A stretch of 49,273 bases of DNA from Clostridiales bacterium (lineage in GTDB: Bacteria > Bacillota > Clostridia > Lachnospirales > Cellulosilyticaceae): contig DYCF01000035.1 in NCBI GenBank assembly GCA_019418225.1, forward strand, positions 1 to 49,273. The letters run 5' to 3'. Of the stretch, positions 1 through 8,154 are shown piece by piece. The translations under genes and the position numbers were made by a program. Position 1 is the stretch's first letter. The number at the start of each line of letters is the position of its first letter. Below the pieces are notes generated by a model, which made no database searches, was not told the DNA's origin, and saw only the letters and a program-made list of their open reading frames with translations.

Positions 1-53
1 TAAGGCAGAGGTCTGCAACACCTTCATCACCAGTTCAAATCTGGTTGCCGCCT
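1..53 (+). tRNA. tRNA-Cys(GCA), 3' part
   Basis: Only the 3' part lies in the window. The anticodon stem GAGGT/ACCTT encloses the loop CTGCAAC with anticodon GCA. The T arm is ACCAG-TTCAAAT-CTGGT, and the 3' acceptor strand TGCCGCC is followed by T at position 53, the U73 discriminator that is a cysteine identity base. CCA is not encoded. The D arm and 5' acceptor strand are upstream of the window. Confidence 0.95.
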
Positions 54-62
54 TTTAGTTAT

Positions 63-101
63 AGTCGTAAGAATTATTTGAGATAGTTCTTACGACTTTT
101 T
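63..101 (+). terminator. Intrinsic terminator after tRNA-Cys
   Basis: Perfect 11-bp stem AGTCGTAAGAA (63-73) / TTCTTACGACT (87-97) with a 13-nt loop, followed by a T run. It ends the tRNA transcript. Confidence 0.85.
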
Positions 102-162
102 GTGTTGCTAAAATTATTAAATTAGAAGTCTATGGTATTTTTTCAAAAATAGATAGAAACAG

Positions 163-191
163 TGTTTTTGAATTTTGAGGTATGTTATAAT
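163..191 (+). promoter_or_regulatory. Extended -10 promoter for the DUF951 gene
   Basis: TATAAT at 186-191 with TG at 183-184 forms an extended -10. The -35 (TGTTTT, 163-168, 17-bp spacer) is weak. It lies about 155 bp before the DUF951 start. From 54 to 347 I see only the tRNA terminator and this promoter. Confidence 0.45.
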
Positions 192-347
192 AACCCTATT
201 CGTGGAAGAAAAATTTATATAAACTCAAGGATAAAGCTCAAAATAGAGAATGAAAATGAGTAAAAAATTATAATAATAAGGTAGAAAAAGTTTTGTGAGA
301 AATGTATAAATCATAACAAAATGGATACAACTTTAAGGAGGAGATAT

Positions 348-536
348 ATGAATTATCAAGTTGGAGATGTAGTACAGATGAAAAAACCACACCCATGTGG
401 AACTAATGAATGGGAAATCTTGCGTGTAGGTGCGGATTTTAAATTACGCTGTATTGCATGTAATCATTTGATTATGATACCACGTATTAAATTTGAAAAA
501 AGCGTGAAAAAAGTTTTAAGACAAGCAGGGGCATAA
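348..536 (+). CDS. DUF951 family small protein
   Basis: A 62-residue protein of the DUF951 family (YyzM in Bacillus), whose biochemical role is unknown. It starts NYQVGDVVQMKKPHPCG and carries three cysteines: one in HPCG and two in CIACNH, an arrangement that could bind metal (inference). No signal peptide or membrane segment is visible. The start at 348 is chosen over the in-frame ATG at 321 because AAGGAGG (335-341) lies 6 nt before 348, inside the longer reading frame. Family members are often near rpsF and other core genes in Firmicutes, as here. It is probably transcribed alone, because rpsF has its own strong promoter downstream. Confidence 0.85.
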   Translation: MNYQVGDVVQMKKPHPCGTNEWEILRVGADFKLRCIACNHLIMIPRIKFEKSVKKVLRQAGA

Positions 537-607
537 TAAAATCTTATAAAAAAAGATTAAAAAGAAATTTACCTAAATTTGCTATTTTTTTTAATTAGCA
601 AAAAGGC

Positions 608-636
608 TTGTCTTTCGTCATATTTTATGGTATCAT
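608..636 (+). promoter_or_regulatory. Promoter of the rpsF-ssb-rpsR operon
   Basis: TTGTCT (608-613), 17-bp spacer, TATCAT (631-636), with a TG extended -10 at 628-629. It is one of the best sigma-A promoters in the window. Confidence 0.75.
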
Positions 637-653
637 ATGAAACTGTAATGTAA

Positions 654-697
654 TCCTTGCTCTATACACAGATATAGGGCCAAAGACCAAAAGGAGG
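654..697 (+). promoter_or_regulatory. Possible rpsF leader structure (S6:S18-type autoregulation)
   Basis: Hairpin CTCTATA (660-666) / TATAGGG (673-679) with loop CACAGA. In addition TCCTT (654-658) can pair with AAGGA (691-695), which overlaps the rpsF ribosome binding site AGGAGG. Leaders that bind the S6:S18 complex are known upstream of rpsF in many bacteria. I cannot align this one confidently to that consensus, so the link is an inference from position and the possible RBS pairing. Confidence 0.35.
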
Positions 698-704
698 TGT
701 CATA

Positions 705-995
705 ATGAGAAATTATGAATTATCAGTTGTGTTATTCTCAACATTAAGCGAAGAAGAAAGAGTAGCTACACTTGAAAAAGTGAAAGACCTTATCGTACGT
801 TTTGGTGGAGAAATCACAAACGTTGACGATTGGGGCAAAAGAAAACTTGCTTACGAAATCGAAAAACAAAGAGAAGGTTTCTACTACTTCATTCAATTCA
901 ATGCTGAAACTTCTGCTCCAGCAGAAATCGAAGCTAGAGTTCGTATCATGGAACCAGTTCTTCGTTACTTAATCGTATCTCTTGAAGATAAATAA
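705..995 (+). CDS. rpsF: 30S ribosomal protein bS6
   Basis: A 96-residue protein of normal length for bacterial S6, a ferredoxin-like fold that binds the 30S platform together with S18. Recognisable are the N-terminal strand NYELSVVLFSTLSEEE, the central GKRKLAYEIEKQREGFYY and the C-terminal MEPVLRYLIVSLEDK. It is the first gene of the rpsF-ssb-rpsR operon, 27 bp before ssb, with AAGGAGGTG 8 nt before the start. A leader fold that could mask this RBS suggests autoregulation. Confidence 0.98.
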   Translation: MRNYELSVVLFSTLSEEERVATLEKVKDLIVRFGGEITNVDDWGKRKLAYEIEKQREGFYYFIQFNAETSAPAEIEARVRIMEPVLRYLIVSLEDK

Positions 996-1022
996 TAATT
1001 ACCTGAAGGAAGGGGTCTGAGT

Positions 1023-1475
1023 ATGAACAAAGTTATATTAATGGGACGTTTGACTAGAGATCCAGAAGTACGTTATTCTCAATCAGCTAATCCTGTTGCA
1101 GTAGCAAGATATGGAATTGCTGTAAGAAGACAGTTTGCAAAACCAGGTGAACAAGATGTTGATTTCTTCAACATCGTATCATTCGGCAAAGCAGGTGAAT
1201 TCGCTGAGAAGTACTTTAGAAAAGGACAAATGGTTGCTGTCGTTGGGCGTTTACAAGTAAATACTTGGGAAGACCAACAAAAAGTAAAACATACATCAGT
1301 AGATGTAGTGGCAGAAGAGCAACACTTTGCAGAAAGTAGATCTTCAGCAGAATCTCGTGGTGTAATGATGGATGCTCCAATTAGTGCACCCGCACCAAGT
1401 CCCTCTTCAGGAAATTCAGCAGCAGGTTTTACACCTACTACTAACTTTGAAGAAGATGACGATTTACCATTTTAA
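1023..1475 (+). CDS. ssb: Single-stranded DNA-binding protein
   Basis: A 150-residue SSB. The N-terminal OB fold (about 1-105) begins NKVILMGRLTRDPEVRY and contains the typical DFFNIVSFGKAGEFAEKYFRKG stretch. A low-complexity Ser/Pro/Ala linker follows, then the acidic tip EEDDDLPF that docks partner proteins such as PriA, RecO and polymerase subunits. Its place between rpsF and rpsR is the standard Firmicutes order and ties SSB supply to ribosome synthesis. Confidence 0.97.
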   Translation: MNKVILMGRLTRDPEVRYSQSANPVAVARYGIAVRRQFAKPGEQDVDFFNIVSFGKAGEFAEKYFRKGQMVAVVGRLQVNTWEDQQKVKHTSVDVVAEEQHFAESRSSAESRGVMMDAPISAPAPSPSSGNSAAGFTPTTNFEEDDDLPF

Positions 1476-1510
1476 TTAGAAACAGTAATTAAAGAAGGAG
1501 GGAATACACA

Positions 1511-1744
1511 ATGGCAATGCAAAAAAGACATAACCGTAGAAGACGTAAAATAAATCAATTTGCTGGTGATAAAATCAAAAAAATCAACTACAAAGATATC
1601 AATACTCTTAAGAAATTTATCTCAGAAAGAGGTAAAATTCTTCCAAGAAGAATCACTGGTAACTCAGCTAAAGCACAACGTAAACTTACAGTTGCTATCA
1701 AACGTGCAAGACACATTGCACTTTTACCATACACACAAGATTAA
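1511..1744 (+). CDS. rpsR: 30S ribosomal protein bS18
   Basis: A 77-residue, very basic protein with the signature INYKDINTLKKFISERGKILPRRITG. It is the partner of S6 on the 30S platform. AAGGAGGG lies just before the start. It is the last gene of the operon and is followed by a strong terminator. Confidence 0.98.
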   Translation: MAMQKRHNRRRRKINQFAGDKIKKINYKDINTLKKFISERGKILPRRITGNSAKAQRKLTVAIKRARHIALLPYTQD

Positions 1745-1807
1745 TTTTTAATACATTAGCACATTATATAGAGAGAAACAAGCACAAATACCAAACAATA
1801 TGCACAC

Positions 1808-1836
1808 ACCACTGCTTAGCCGGCAGTGGTTTTTTG
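1808..1836 (+). terminator. Terminator of rpsF-ssb-rpsR
   Basis: Stem ACCACTGC (1808-1815) / GCAGTGGT (1823-1830), 7-nt loop, then TTTTTTG. Confidence 0.85.
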
Positions 1837-1872
1837 TTTTTCAGTGATTTTTTGCAAGAGTCTAGTCACTAC

Positions 1873-1902
1873 TAGAATTAAAAGTCGAATCTATGGTATA
1901 AT
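1873..1902 (+). promoter_or_regulatory. Extended -10 promoter for yybS-gdpP-rplI-dnaB
   Basis: TATAAT (1897-1902) with TG at 1894-1895; the -35 is poor (around 1873-1879). It is the only good -10 between the rpsR terminator and yybS, leaving a leader of about 120 nt. Confidence 0.5.
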
Positions 1903-2027
1903 AATACAACGTATATTTATTTTTCTTGAGAAATAAAGCGGGATGCAGGTTGTAGATAGAATTTGCACTTCCATTTATTAAGGTAGATATCGTAATTGAT
2001 TAGAAGACGAAGGAGGGACGCTTTTCA

Positions 2028-2999
2028 ATGAAACAAGATACAAGGAGAACGCTAATGCTGTGCTTTTTATTAGCATTCTATATTGTAATAGCAATATTAG
2101 GCGTATATAGCATAGGAAGTATTCTTTTATTACCTATTTTAGCAATACCTCTCACATTGTATATGATTAGGAATACTGCTGAGATGGGTACACATATCTT
2201 ATATAATGTTGCGACTTTACTTTCTGTATATGCCATAACTGGAAAAATAGAAAGCAGTTTGATTTATCTTATTGGGATTGGTGTGCCAGCATATGCTGTA
2301 TCATATTTTTATAAAAAGAAGTATCCTTTACCAAATACTATTGTGTATGCGGGTGTTATAAGTGCTATTGCATTTTTACTTTATCAAGGTATTATGAAAG
2401 CAGTAGGTATTAATTATGAGCTTCAATACATGGTTTATATGGAACAGCTTAAAACACTATTATTACCTGTAGCAGTAAGTCAATTTATGGCAACAGCAGG
2501 TATAGCAAATAAAGGATTTGAGGTTCAGATTACCCAGATGCTTATAGGTAATTTTGATTTAATAAAGCAGTTGTTTGCAGCAATGCTTATTATAAATGCA
2601 TTTATATGTACAGTTATACAGGTGATTATTACACATATTATTTTACGCCGTAAGGATAAGGCCTTACCAACCTTAGGGCAATTATTAGAATTTAGGATGT
2701 CGAGGGTATTACTTATAATACTTGCAGTAGCTATATTTTTAATGGCTATGACAACAGATGCATTAAGTGGTACAATGATTTTAGGTGTGAATGTAGTAGT
2801 TGTAATTTATATGTTATTTATGTTAGTTGGATTACTTAGTGTAATTGGAATTATTAAGAAGTCCTCAATTAATAAAGGGGTAAAAATCATAAGTGGTATT
2901 TTCCTAGGAGTTATTATACTATTTTCACCTACACTTCTTATACTATTTGGCTTTCTTGATACAATCTTTAATTTTAGGAAAGTAACGATTGTGGTTTAA
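2028..2999 (+). CDS. yybS: YybS family membrane protein (DUF2232)
   Basis: A 323-residue, very hydrophobic protein with roughly eight membrane segments and short Lys/Arg-rich loops. Order and appearance match the DUF2232/YybS family, which sits directly upstream of gdpP in Bacillus and many Clostridia. The molecular function is not established; an S-component-like transporter role has been suggested from fold, which this sequence cannot confirm. The RBS GAAGGAGGGACG lies about 10 nt before the start. The stop codon overlaps the extreme 5' end of the next open frame, so the four genes are almost certainly cotranscribed. Confidence 0.85.
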   Translation: MKQDTRRTLMLCFLLAFYIVIAILGVYSIGSILLLPILAIPLTLYMIRNTAEMGTHILYNVATLLSVYAITGKIESSLIYLIGIGVPAYAVSYFYKKKYPLPNTIVYAGVISAIAFLLYQGIMKAVGINYELQYMVYMEQLKTLLLPVAVSQFMATAGIANKGFEVQITQMLIGNFDLIKQLFAAMLIINAFICTVIQVIITHIILRRKDKALPTLGQLLEFRMSRVLLIILAVAIFLMAMTTDALSGTMILGVNVVVVIYMLFMLVGLLSVIGIIKKSSINKGVKIISGIFLGVIILFSPTLLILFGFLDTIFNFRKVTIVV

Positions 3000-3019
3000 T
3001 GCGCAGAAAGGATAGGGAT

Positions 3020-5017
3020 ATGAAGAAACATTTTAAGAATCATTTTTCTTATGCAATAGGGATATTAAGATTCTCACAGCTTTTGATGCTTATAGGAGTT
3101 GTTATACAAGCAGTTAGAGTAGTACATGTACCACAAGTTATTGTGAGCCTACTGATATATACCATTTTATTTATTTTGAGTATAGTTGGAGAAAAGCATA
3201 TAGTGGGTATTGTAAGGTCACAGATTGCACGGCAGGTAGAAGAAGTTACAACACTTAAAGATACAATGTTTGCTAACTCACAAATACCTGTAGCTATTTT
3301 AGAAGAAATAGGAGAAATCAAGTGGTTTAATAATGCTTTTTCAGATATTTGTAATGAAGAAGTAAGTATTGGTAAGGATATCAAAGAAATAATCCCTGAT
3401 ATAAAAACAAGTGAACTTATAGATTTAGAGTCCATACCTAATAAAATGATTGAACTTGGCGGTAAAAAGTTTAATTTATCTATTGAAAAGGTAAGTGGTG
3501 AAAATCTATGTTTTATACTTTATTTTATGGATACAACAGAAAATGAGTTTTTAAAGAAGCAAATTAATGATGAACGTTGTATGATGGGATATTTATGTAT
3601 TGATAATATTGATGAGATTACGCATAGTATTGAAGAAGTACGACGTCCTATGCTGATGGCTATTATTGATCGAAAAATTAACTTATGGTTTAAAGAGCGC
3701 GAGGTAGTTATTGCGCGTATTGAACGTGATAAGTATATTATGATTTTCAATAGAAGAGAGCTTGAAAAGATGGAGCAGACGAAATTTGATATATTAGATG
3801 AGATGCGACATATTCAAGTAGGGAATGAATTACCTGTTACAATTAGTATAGGGATTGGTAATAATATTACCTCATTAAATAATTCAAAAGAAGATGCTAG
3901 AATTGCCTTTGATTTAGCTCAGGGGCGAGGTGGGGACCAAGCTATTATAAAACATCATGATAAGTATACTTTCTATGGTGGCAAGACCAAAGAAGTTGAG
4001 AAGAGTGCTAGAGTAAAAGTAAGAATAAAAGCGTATGCCTTTAAAGAACTTTTACATGAAGCTGATAAAGTATTTATCATGGGGCATAAGGGCATTGATA
4101 TGGATTGCTTAGGTGCAGCTATGGGTGTATATAGAGGCGCAGCTATAATGGGTAAAAAAGCGCAAATTATATTAAAAGAACCTACCTTTGCCATTAAGGC
4201 TTTATATGATAGAATAGTAGAATCAAAAGAATATGAAGATTTATTTATAACACCTGAAGAAGCTGAAAAAGAAATTAAAAAAGATACTTTACTTGTTATT
4301 GTAGATGTTCATAGAAAAAGTTACTTAGAATGCCCTGAATTTTTAGATAAGTTCGAGAAGGTGGTAGTATTTGACCATCATCGTCGTAGTACAGATTTTA
4401 TTGAAGATGCAGTACTTACTTATGTAGAGCCATTTATTTCATCTACTTGTGAGATGATTTCGGAGATTCTTAATTACTTAAGTGATAAAATTAAACTTAC
4501 AGCTATTGAGGCAGATGCACTCTTAGCAGGTATTACGATTGATACGAAGAACTTTGTATTTAAGGCAGGCGTTAGGACCTTTGAGGCTGCTGCATTTCTT
4601 AGAAGAAATGGTGCAGATAGTACGAGAGTGCGTATGTTATTCCAAGATGATATGGATGTTTATAAAGTACGTGCAACGGCTATTAAAGAAGCAGAAATCT
4701 GGGAGGGGAATATGGCAGTGGCGGATGTAAATGGCGCTATACCACATGCTAATATTATAGCAGCGCAGGTTGCTGATGAACTCTTAAATATTAAAGGTAT
4801 TGAAGCTTCATTTGTATTAACACCTCAAGAGGAGTATATTGTGATTAGTGCAAGAGCATTAAAGGATATAAATGTACAGCGTATTATGGAGTTATTAGGA
4901 GGCGGTGGACATTTAGGCATTGCTGGGGCACAGATTAAAGATGTATCCTTACAAGAGGCTAGAATACTACTACAAGATGCGATAAATAAATACTTTGAGG
5001 AAGGTGAAACAAAATGA
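3020..5017 (+). CDS. gdpP: Cyclic-di-AMP phosphodiesterase GdpP
   Basis: About 665 residues. Two N-terminal membrane helices are followed by a PAS-like domain, a degenerate GGDEF domain (about 170-310), a DHH domain and a DHHA1 domain. Metal motifs visible are HKGIDMDCLG, VDVHRKS, FDHHRRS and a late GGGGHLGIAG, as in YybT/GdpP, which hydrolyses c-di-AMP to pApA. The frame opens at 2999 inside the yybS stop, but AAAGGA (3007-3012) is correctly spaced for 3020, so I use that start. Its stop overlaps the rplI start (ATGA), indicating translational coupling. The order yybS-gdpP-rplI-dnaB matches Bacillus. Confidence 0.93.
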   Translation: MKKHFKNHFSYAIGILRFSQLLMLIGVVIQAVRVVHVPQVIVSLLIYTILFILSIVGEKHIVGIVRSQIARQVEEVTTLKDTMFANSQIPVAILEEIGEIKWFNNAFSDICNEEVSIGKDIKEIIPDIKTSELIDLESIPNKMIELGGKKFNLSIEKVSGENLCFILYFMDTTENEFLKKQINDERCMMGYLCIDNIDEITHSIEEVRRPMLMAIIDRKINLWFKEREVVIARIERDKYIMIFNRRELEKMEQTKFDILDEMRHIQVGNELPVTISIGIGNNITSLNNSKEDARIAFDLAQGRGGDQAIIKHHDKYTFYGGKTKEVEKSARVKVRIKAYAFKELLHEADKVFIMGHKGIDMDCLGAAMGVYRGAAIMGKKAQIILKEPTFAIKALYDRIVESKEYEDLFITPEEAEKEIKKDTLLVIVDVHRKSYLECPEFLDKFEKVVVFDHHRRSTDFIEDAVLTYVEPFISSTCEMISEILNYLSDKIKLTAIEADALLAGITIDTKNFVFKAGVRTFEAAAFLRRNGADSTRVRMLFQDDMDVYKVRATAIKEAEIWEGNMAVADVNGAIPHANIIAAQVADELLNIKGIEASFVLTPQEEYIVISARALKDINVQRIMELLGGGGHLGIAGAQIKDVSLQEARILLQDAINKYFEEGETK

Positions 5018-5460
5018 AAGTAATTTTAACACAAGATGTAAAAAAAGTTGGTAAAAAAGGTGACTTATTAGAAGTAAAAGATGGATATGCACGTAATGCA
5101 TTATTCCCAAAAGGATTAGCTGTAGAAGCTAATGCTGTAAATATGAACAATAGAAAATTAGAGCAAAATGCAGAAGCTAAACGTAAACAACAAGAATTAG
5201 ATGATGCAAAAGCAATTGCTGAAAAGCTTAATGAAAAAGAAATTAAAATTCCTGTGAAAACTGGAGAAGGTGGAAAAGTATTTGGTTCTGTTACTTCAAA
5301 AGAAATTGCAGAAGTGATTAAAAAAGATTTAGGCGTGGCAGTAGATAAAAAGAAAATCCAATTAAAAGATCCTATTAAAGGATTAGGTGGATTAAAAGTA
5401 ACAATTAAGTTACATCCACAAGTAAGTGCCACAGTAAGTGTTTATGTTGTAGAAGCGTAA
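5014..5460 (+). CDS. rplI: 50S ribosomal protein bL9
   Basis: A 148-residue L9 of normal length. The N-terminal rRNA-binding domain begins KVILTQDVKKVGKKGDLLEV and continues GYARNALFPKGLA, followed by the long Lys/Glu-rich helix and the C-terminal GKVFGSVTSKEIAE domain. It overlaps gdpP by 4 nt; its RBS (GAGGAAGG) lies inside the end of gdpP. Confidence 0.98.
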   Translation: MKVILTQDVKKVGKKGDLLEVKDGYARNALFPKGLAVEANAVNMNNRKLEQNAEAKRKQQELDDAKAIAEKLNEKEIKIPVKTGEGGKVFGSVTSKEIAEVIKKDLGVAVDKKKIQLKDPIKGLGGLKVTIKLHPQVSATVSVYVVEA

Positions 5461-5485
5461 ATTTATAAAAGGAGAGGAATAGGCT

Positions 5486-6814
5486 ATGGAGCAAGTACCT
5501 AATATGAGAATTCCGCCACATAGTTTGGAGGCAGAGCAGTCTGTTTTAGGTTCCATGATTTTGGATCATGAAGCTGTTATTGTTGCTAGTGAAATATTAC
5601 GACCTGAAGACTTTTATAGACCTGATCATGAGCAAATTTATGCAGCCATTATTGAACTTTATACAAGTGGAAATCCTATAGACCTTATTACTATCCAGGA
5701 TAAATTAGTTCAAAAAGGTGTATTAGAGCAAGTTGGTGGTCTAGGATATATAGCTGAGCTTGCAAGTAGTGTACCTACATCGGCGCATATTAAGCAATAT
5801 GCTAAGATTGTAGAGGAAAAGGCAACACTCAGAAGGCTAATTAAAGCAAGTAATGAGATTGCAGCAAAAAGTTATGAAGGGGAAGAACCTATTGATAGTA
5901 TTATGAGCTTTGCTGAAAAGCAAGTTTTTGATATTCTTCAAAATAAAAGTACAGAAGACTTTACTGGTATTGATGAGATTGTTATCACTTCTATTGATAA
6001 AATTGAAGAAGCACATCAGAGTAAAGGTGGTATTACAGGAATTGAAACTGGTTTCATTGACCTGGATCAACGTACAGCGGGACTTCAGCCTTCAGACTTA
6101 GTGCTAGTAGCAGCTAGACCTTCAATGGGGAAAACAGCCTTTGCCCTTAACATTATTCAAACAGCAGGCATCAAGAACAAACAAAGTGTTGCTGTATTTA
6201 GTTTGGAAATGTCTAAGGATCAGCTAGTAAGCCGTATGCTTTGTGCAGAGGCGATGGTTGATTCACAGAAGGCACGTACTGGAATGTTAGAGAAAGAAGA
6301 CTGGGATCGCTTAGCAAGGAGTATTCCTAATATTGCAGACTCTAGAATCTTTATTGATGATACAGCAGGTATTAACGTTATGGAGATGCGTGCGAAATGT
6401 AGAAGGCTTAAAATGGAAAAGGGATTAGACCTTATCATGATTGACTACTTACAGCTTATGAGTGGTAGTGGTAAAGGAGATTCTAGACAACAAGAAATCT
6501 CAGATATCTCTCGTTCTTTAAAAGCCTTAGCTAGGGAAATGAATGCCCCTGTAATCGCATTATCCCAGCTTTCTCGTGCTTGTGAGACAAGAACAGACCA
6601 TAGACCAATGCTTTCCGATTTGAGGGAATCTGGAGCTATTGAACAGGATGCTGACGTTGTTATGTTCTTATATCGTGATGAGTATTATCATCCAGATACA
6701 GATAAGAAGAATGTTGGTGAAGTTATTATTGCCAAACAAAGAAATGGCCCTACGGGAACAGTTGAACTTGTATGGCTTGGACAATATACTAAGTTCGCCA
6801 ATATGCAGCATTAG
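5486..6814 (+). CDS. dnaB: Replicative DNA helicase
   Basis: A 442-residue DnaB-family helicase (called DnaC in Bacillus). The N-terminal domain starts PPHSLEAEQSVLGSMI. The RecA-like domain has Walker A ARPSMGKTAFA, Walker B LIMIDYLQLM and the arginine-rich VVMFLYRDEYY region, and it ends with the usual IIAKQRNGPTGTVEL. It is loaded at the origin by the DnaD/DnaI proteins, both encoded about 20 kb away in this window. It is last in the yybS-gdpP-rplI-dnaB operon, 25 bp after rplI. Confidence 0.97.
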   Translation: MEQVPNMRIPPHSLEAEQSVLGSMILDHEAVIVASEILRPEDFYRPDHEQIYAAIIELYTSGNPIDLITIQDKLVQKGVLEQVGGLGYIAELASSVPTSAHIKQYAKIVEEKATLRRLIKASNEIAAKSYEGEEPIDSIMSFAEKQVFDILQNKSTEDFTGIDEIVITSIDKIEEAHQSKGGITGIETGFIDLDQRTAGLQPSDLVLVAARPSMGKTAFALNIIQTAGIKNKQSVAVFSLEMSKDQLVSRMLCAEAMVDSQKARTGMLEKEDWDRLARSIPNIADSRIFIDDTAGINVMEMRAKCRRLKMEKGLDLIMIDYLQLMSGSGKGDSRQQEISDISRSLKALAREMNAPVIALSQLSRACETRTDHRPMLSDLRESGAIEQDADVVMFLYRDEYYHPDTDKKNVGEVIIAKQRNGPTGTVELVWLGQYTKFANMQH

Positions 6815-6839
6815 TTATTGGAGATTAATTTATAGACAA

Positions 6840-6889
6840 GGGAATGATATGAAATTAATGATATAATTTCATGTCATTCCCTTTCTTTA
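6840..6889 (+). terminator. Terminator of yybS-gdpP-rplI-dnaB
   Basis: An 18-bp stem, GGGAATGATATGAAATTA (6840-6857) with 6864-6881, broken only by one G-U wobble. The loop is 6 nt and TTTCTTT follows. Confidence 0.88.
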
Positions 6890-6970
6890 TAGAGTAGGTT
6901 AATGCATAATTTAAGTTGTTTAGGAAATGGCGGCTACAAAAGATATATAAATTGGGAAAGGAAGGCTATA

Positions 6971-7480
6971 ATGAGCAAAATTAAGTTTGAAGTAATTACA
7001 GAAAAAGACGTGGAACTCGTAAGAGAGATTTATTTATATTATGTAAGAAATTCAACAGCGACTTTTCATATAAGGGAGATTAGTCTAGAGGAAATGAAAG
7101 CACTGGTCACTTTTTCAGAACCTAAGTATGAGGGCTACTTAATTAAGATGGAAGATGAAGTTTGTGGCTATGTGCTACTTACTCAGTTTAAGCCACGAGA
7201 GGCATTTAGTCATAGTGCAGAAGTCACAATATATTTGAAACATGGTTATGAGGGAAGAGGTATTGGAAGGATAGCCATTGAATTTATAGAAACGCGCGCA
7301 CGAGAGCCTGAAAAGGAGATTCATACACTTTTAGCACTTATATGTGGTGAAAATATAGGAAGTCGTATGTTGTTTGAAAAAAGTGGTTATAGTATGTGTG
7401 GTGTATATAGAGAAGTGGGTTATAAGTTTGACAGGTGGTTAGACCTTATAACATATCAGAAACTAATAGTAAAAGAATAA
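6971..7480 (+). CDS. GNAT N-acetyltransferase, phosphinothricin acetyltransferase-like
   Basis: A 169-residue GNAT protein. The N-terminal VREIYLYYVRNSTATFHIRE matches the Pat/YwnH branch (amino acid-type acceptors such as phosphinothricin or methionine sulfoximine). The acetyl-CoA motif A is HGYEGRGIGRIAIEFIE, and the later NIGSRMLFEKSGYSMCGVYREVG is typical. The real substrate cannot be told. The frame opens at 6902, but AAAGGAAGG sits just before the ATG at 6971 and homology begins there. It is a single-gene unit between two terminators. Confidence 0.85.
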   Translation: MSKIKFEVITEKDVELVREIYLYYVRNSTATFHIREISLEEMKALVTFSEPKYEGYLIKMEDEVCGYVLLTQFKPREAFSHSAEVTIYLKHGYEGRGIGRIAIEFIETRAREPEKEIHTLLALICGENIGSRMLFEKSGYSMCGVYREVGYKFDRWLDLITYQKLIVKE

Positions 7481-7490
7481 GTAAAATATA

Positions 7491-7536
7491 AAATCTCGTA
7501 AAGCTAGAGTGAGTATAATAGTTTTACGAGATTTTT
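7491..7536 (+). terminator. Terminator after the GNAT gene
   Basis: AAATCTCGTAAA (7491-7502) pairs perfectly with TTTACGAGATTT (7523-7534). A smaller CTA/TAG extension sits inside, and T-rich sequence follows. Confidence 0.82.
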
Positions 7537-7577
7537 ATTATTTAATTAAATATTCTAAAAAACATTTATTTTAATGC

Positions 7578-7583
7578 TATAAT
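7578..7583 (+). promoter_or_regulatory. Extended -10 promoter for the 7630 gene and cstA
   Basis: TATAAT with TGC immediately before it (7575-7577). No good -35 is seen. It is the likely start of the two-gene unit with cstA. Confidence 0.5.
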
Positions 7584-7629
7584 TTGATAAAATGTAGAAA
7601 TAAAGTAGATGTTTAGAGGAGATTTTACA

Positions 7630-8139
7630 GTGGATATAAATAGAGAGACATATCTAGAGCTCATGGAAAGAAGACTTAAGAATTATTTTGACTTGGAAGA
7701 AAATAAACTTATTAATAATAAAGTATTTGATTTGTATGGTAAATATCATATGATGCTAGGAAGAACATTCTTAAGTAAAACAGATATTATTGATAAGTTT
7801 GAGACTAATGAACATGTCATGATTAAGTGCGTACCACATTTAACGCAAGAAGATTTAGAAAGATATTTGGCATATTTAAATGAGCTACCTGAGAAAGTAG
7901 TAAGTCTTAATCAATATCATAAAAGTACCTATATTAATGCTGTTTTAGTATGTGAGGATTACATAGCGTGTGATTTAAAGACGATTAAGAAATTTAAGTA
8001 TGAAAAGATATTTGGGTTTTACTTTAGAGGATTTTGTGAAGTAAGGCTGATGGTAGTAGAACTCCCGACAAGTAAGGTATTTACAAACAGGGATGGTAAA
8101 CGTGTTAAAAAGGCATATGAGCCTTTTTATAAAAAATAA
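7630..8139 (+). CDS. Uncharacterised protein upstream of cstA
   Basis: A 169-residue soluble protein I do not recognise. It has no signal peptide or membrane segment. It is rich in Lys, Glu, Tyr and Phe and has a conserved-looking middle (LYGKYHMMLGRTFLSKTDII, then KFETNEHVMIKC), ending with a basic tail. I chose the GTG start at 7630 because AGAGGAG (7615-7621) is 8 nt upstream of it; the ATG at 7609 lies before that RBS. The stop is only 15 bp before cstA, so the pair is cotranscribed and a role linked to peptide or pyruvate uptake or starvation is possible but unproven. Confidence 0.75.
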   Translation: MDINRETYLELMERRLKNYFDLEENKLINNKVFDLYGKYHMMLGRTFLSKTDIIDKFETNEHVMIKCVPHLTQEDLERYLAYLNELPEKVVSLNQYHKSTYINAVLVCEDYIACDLKTIKKFKYEKIFGFYFRGFCEVRLMVVELPTSKVFTNRDGKRVKKAYEPFYKK

Positions 8140-8154
8140 AGGGGGGAGAATTCA

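Noticed and set aside
4959..5432. 157-codon minus-strand frame opposite rplI
   Set aside because: It lies wholly within a clear bL9 gene; its Ser/Phe-rich composition reflects antisense of Lys/Glu codons and it has no RBS.
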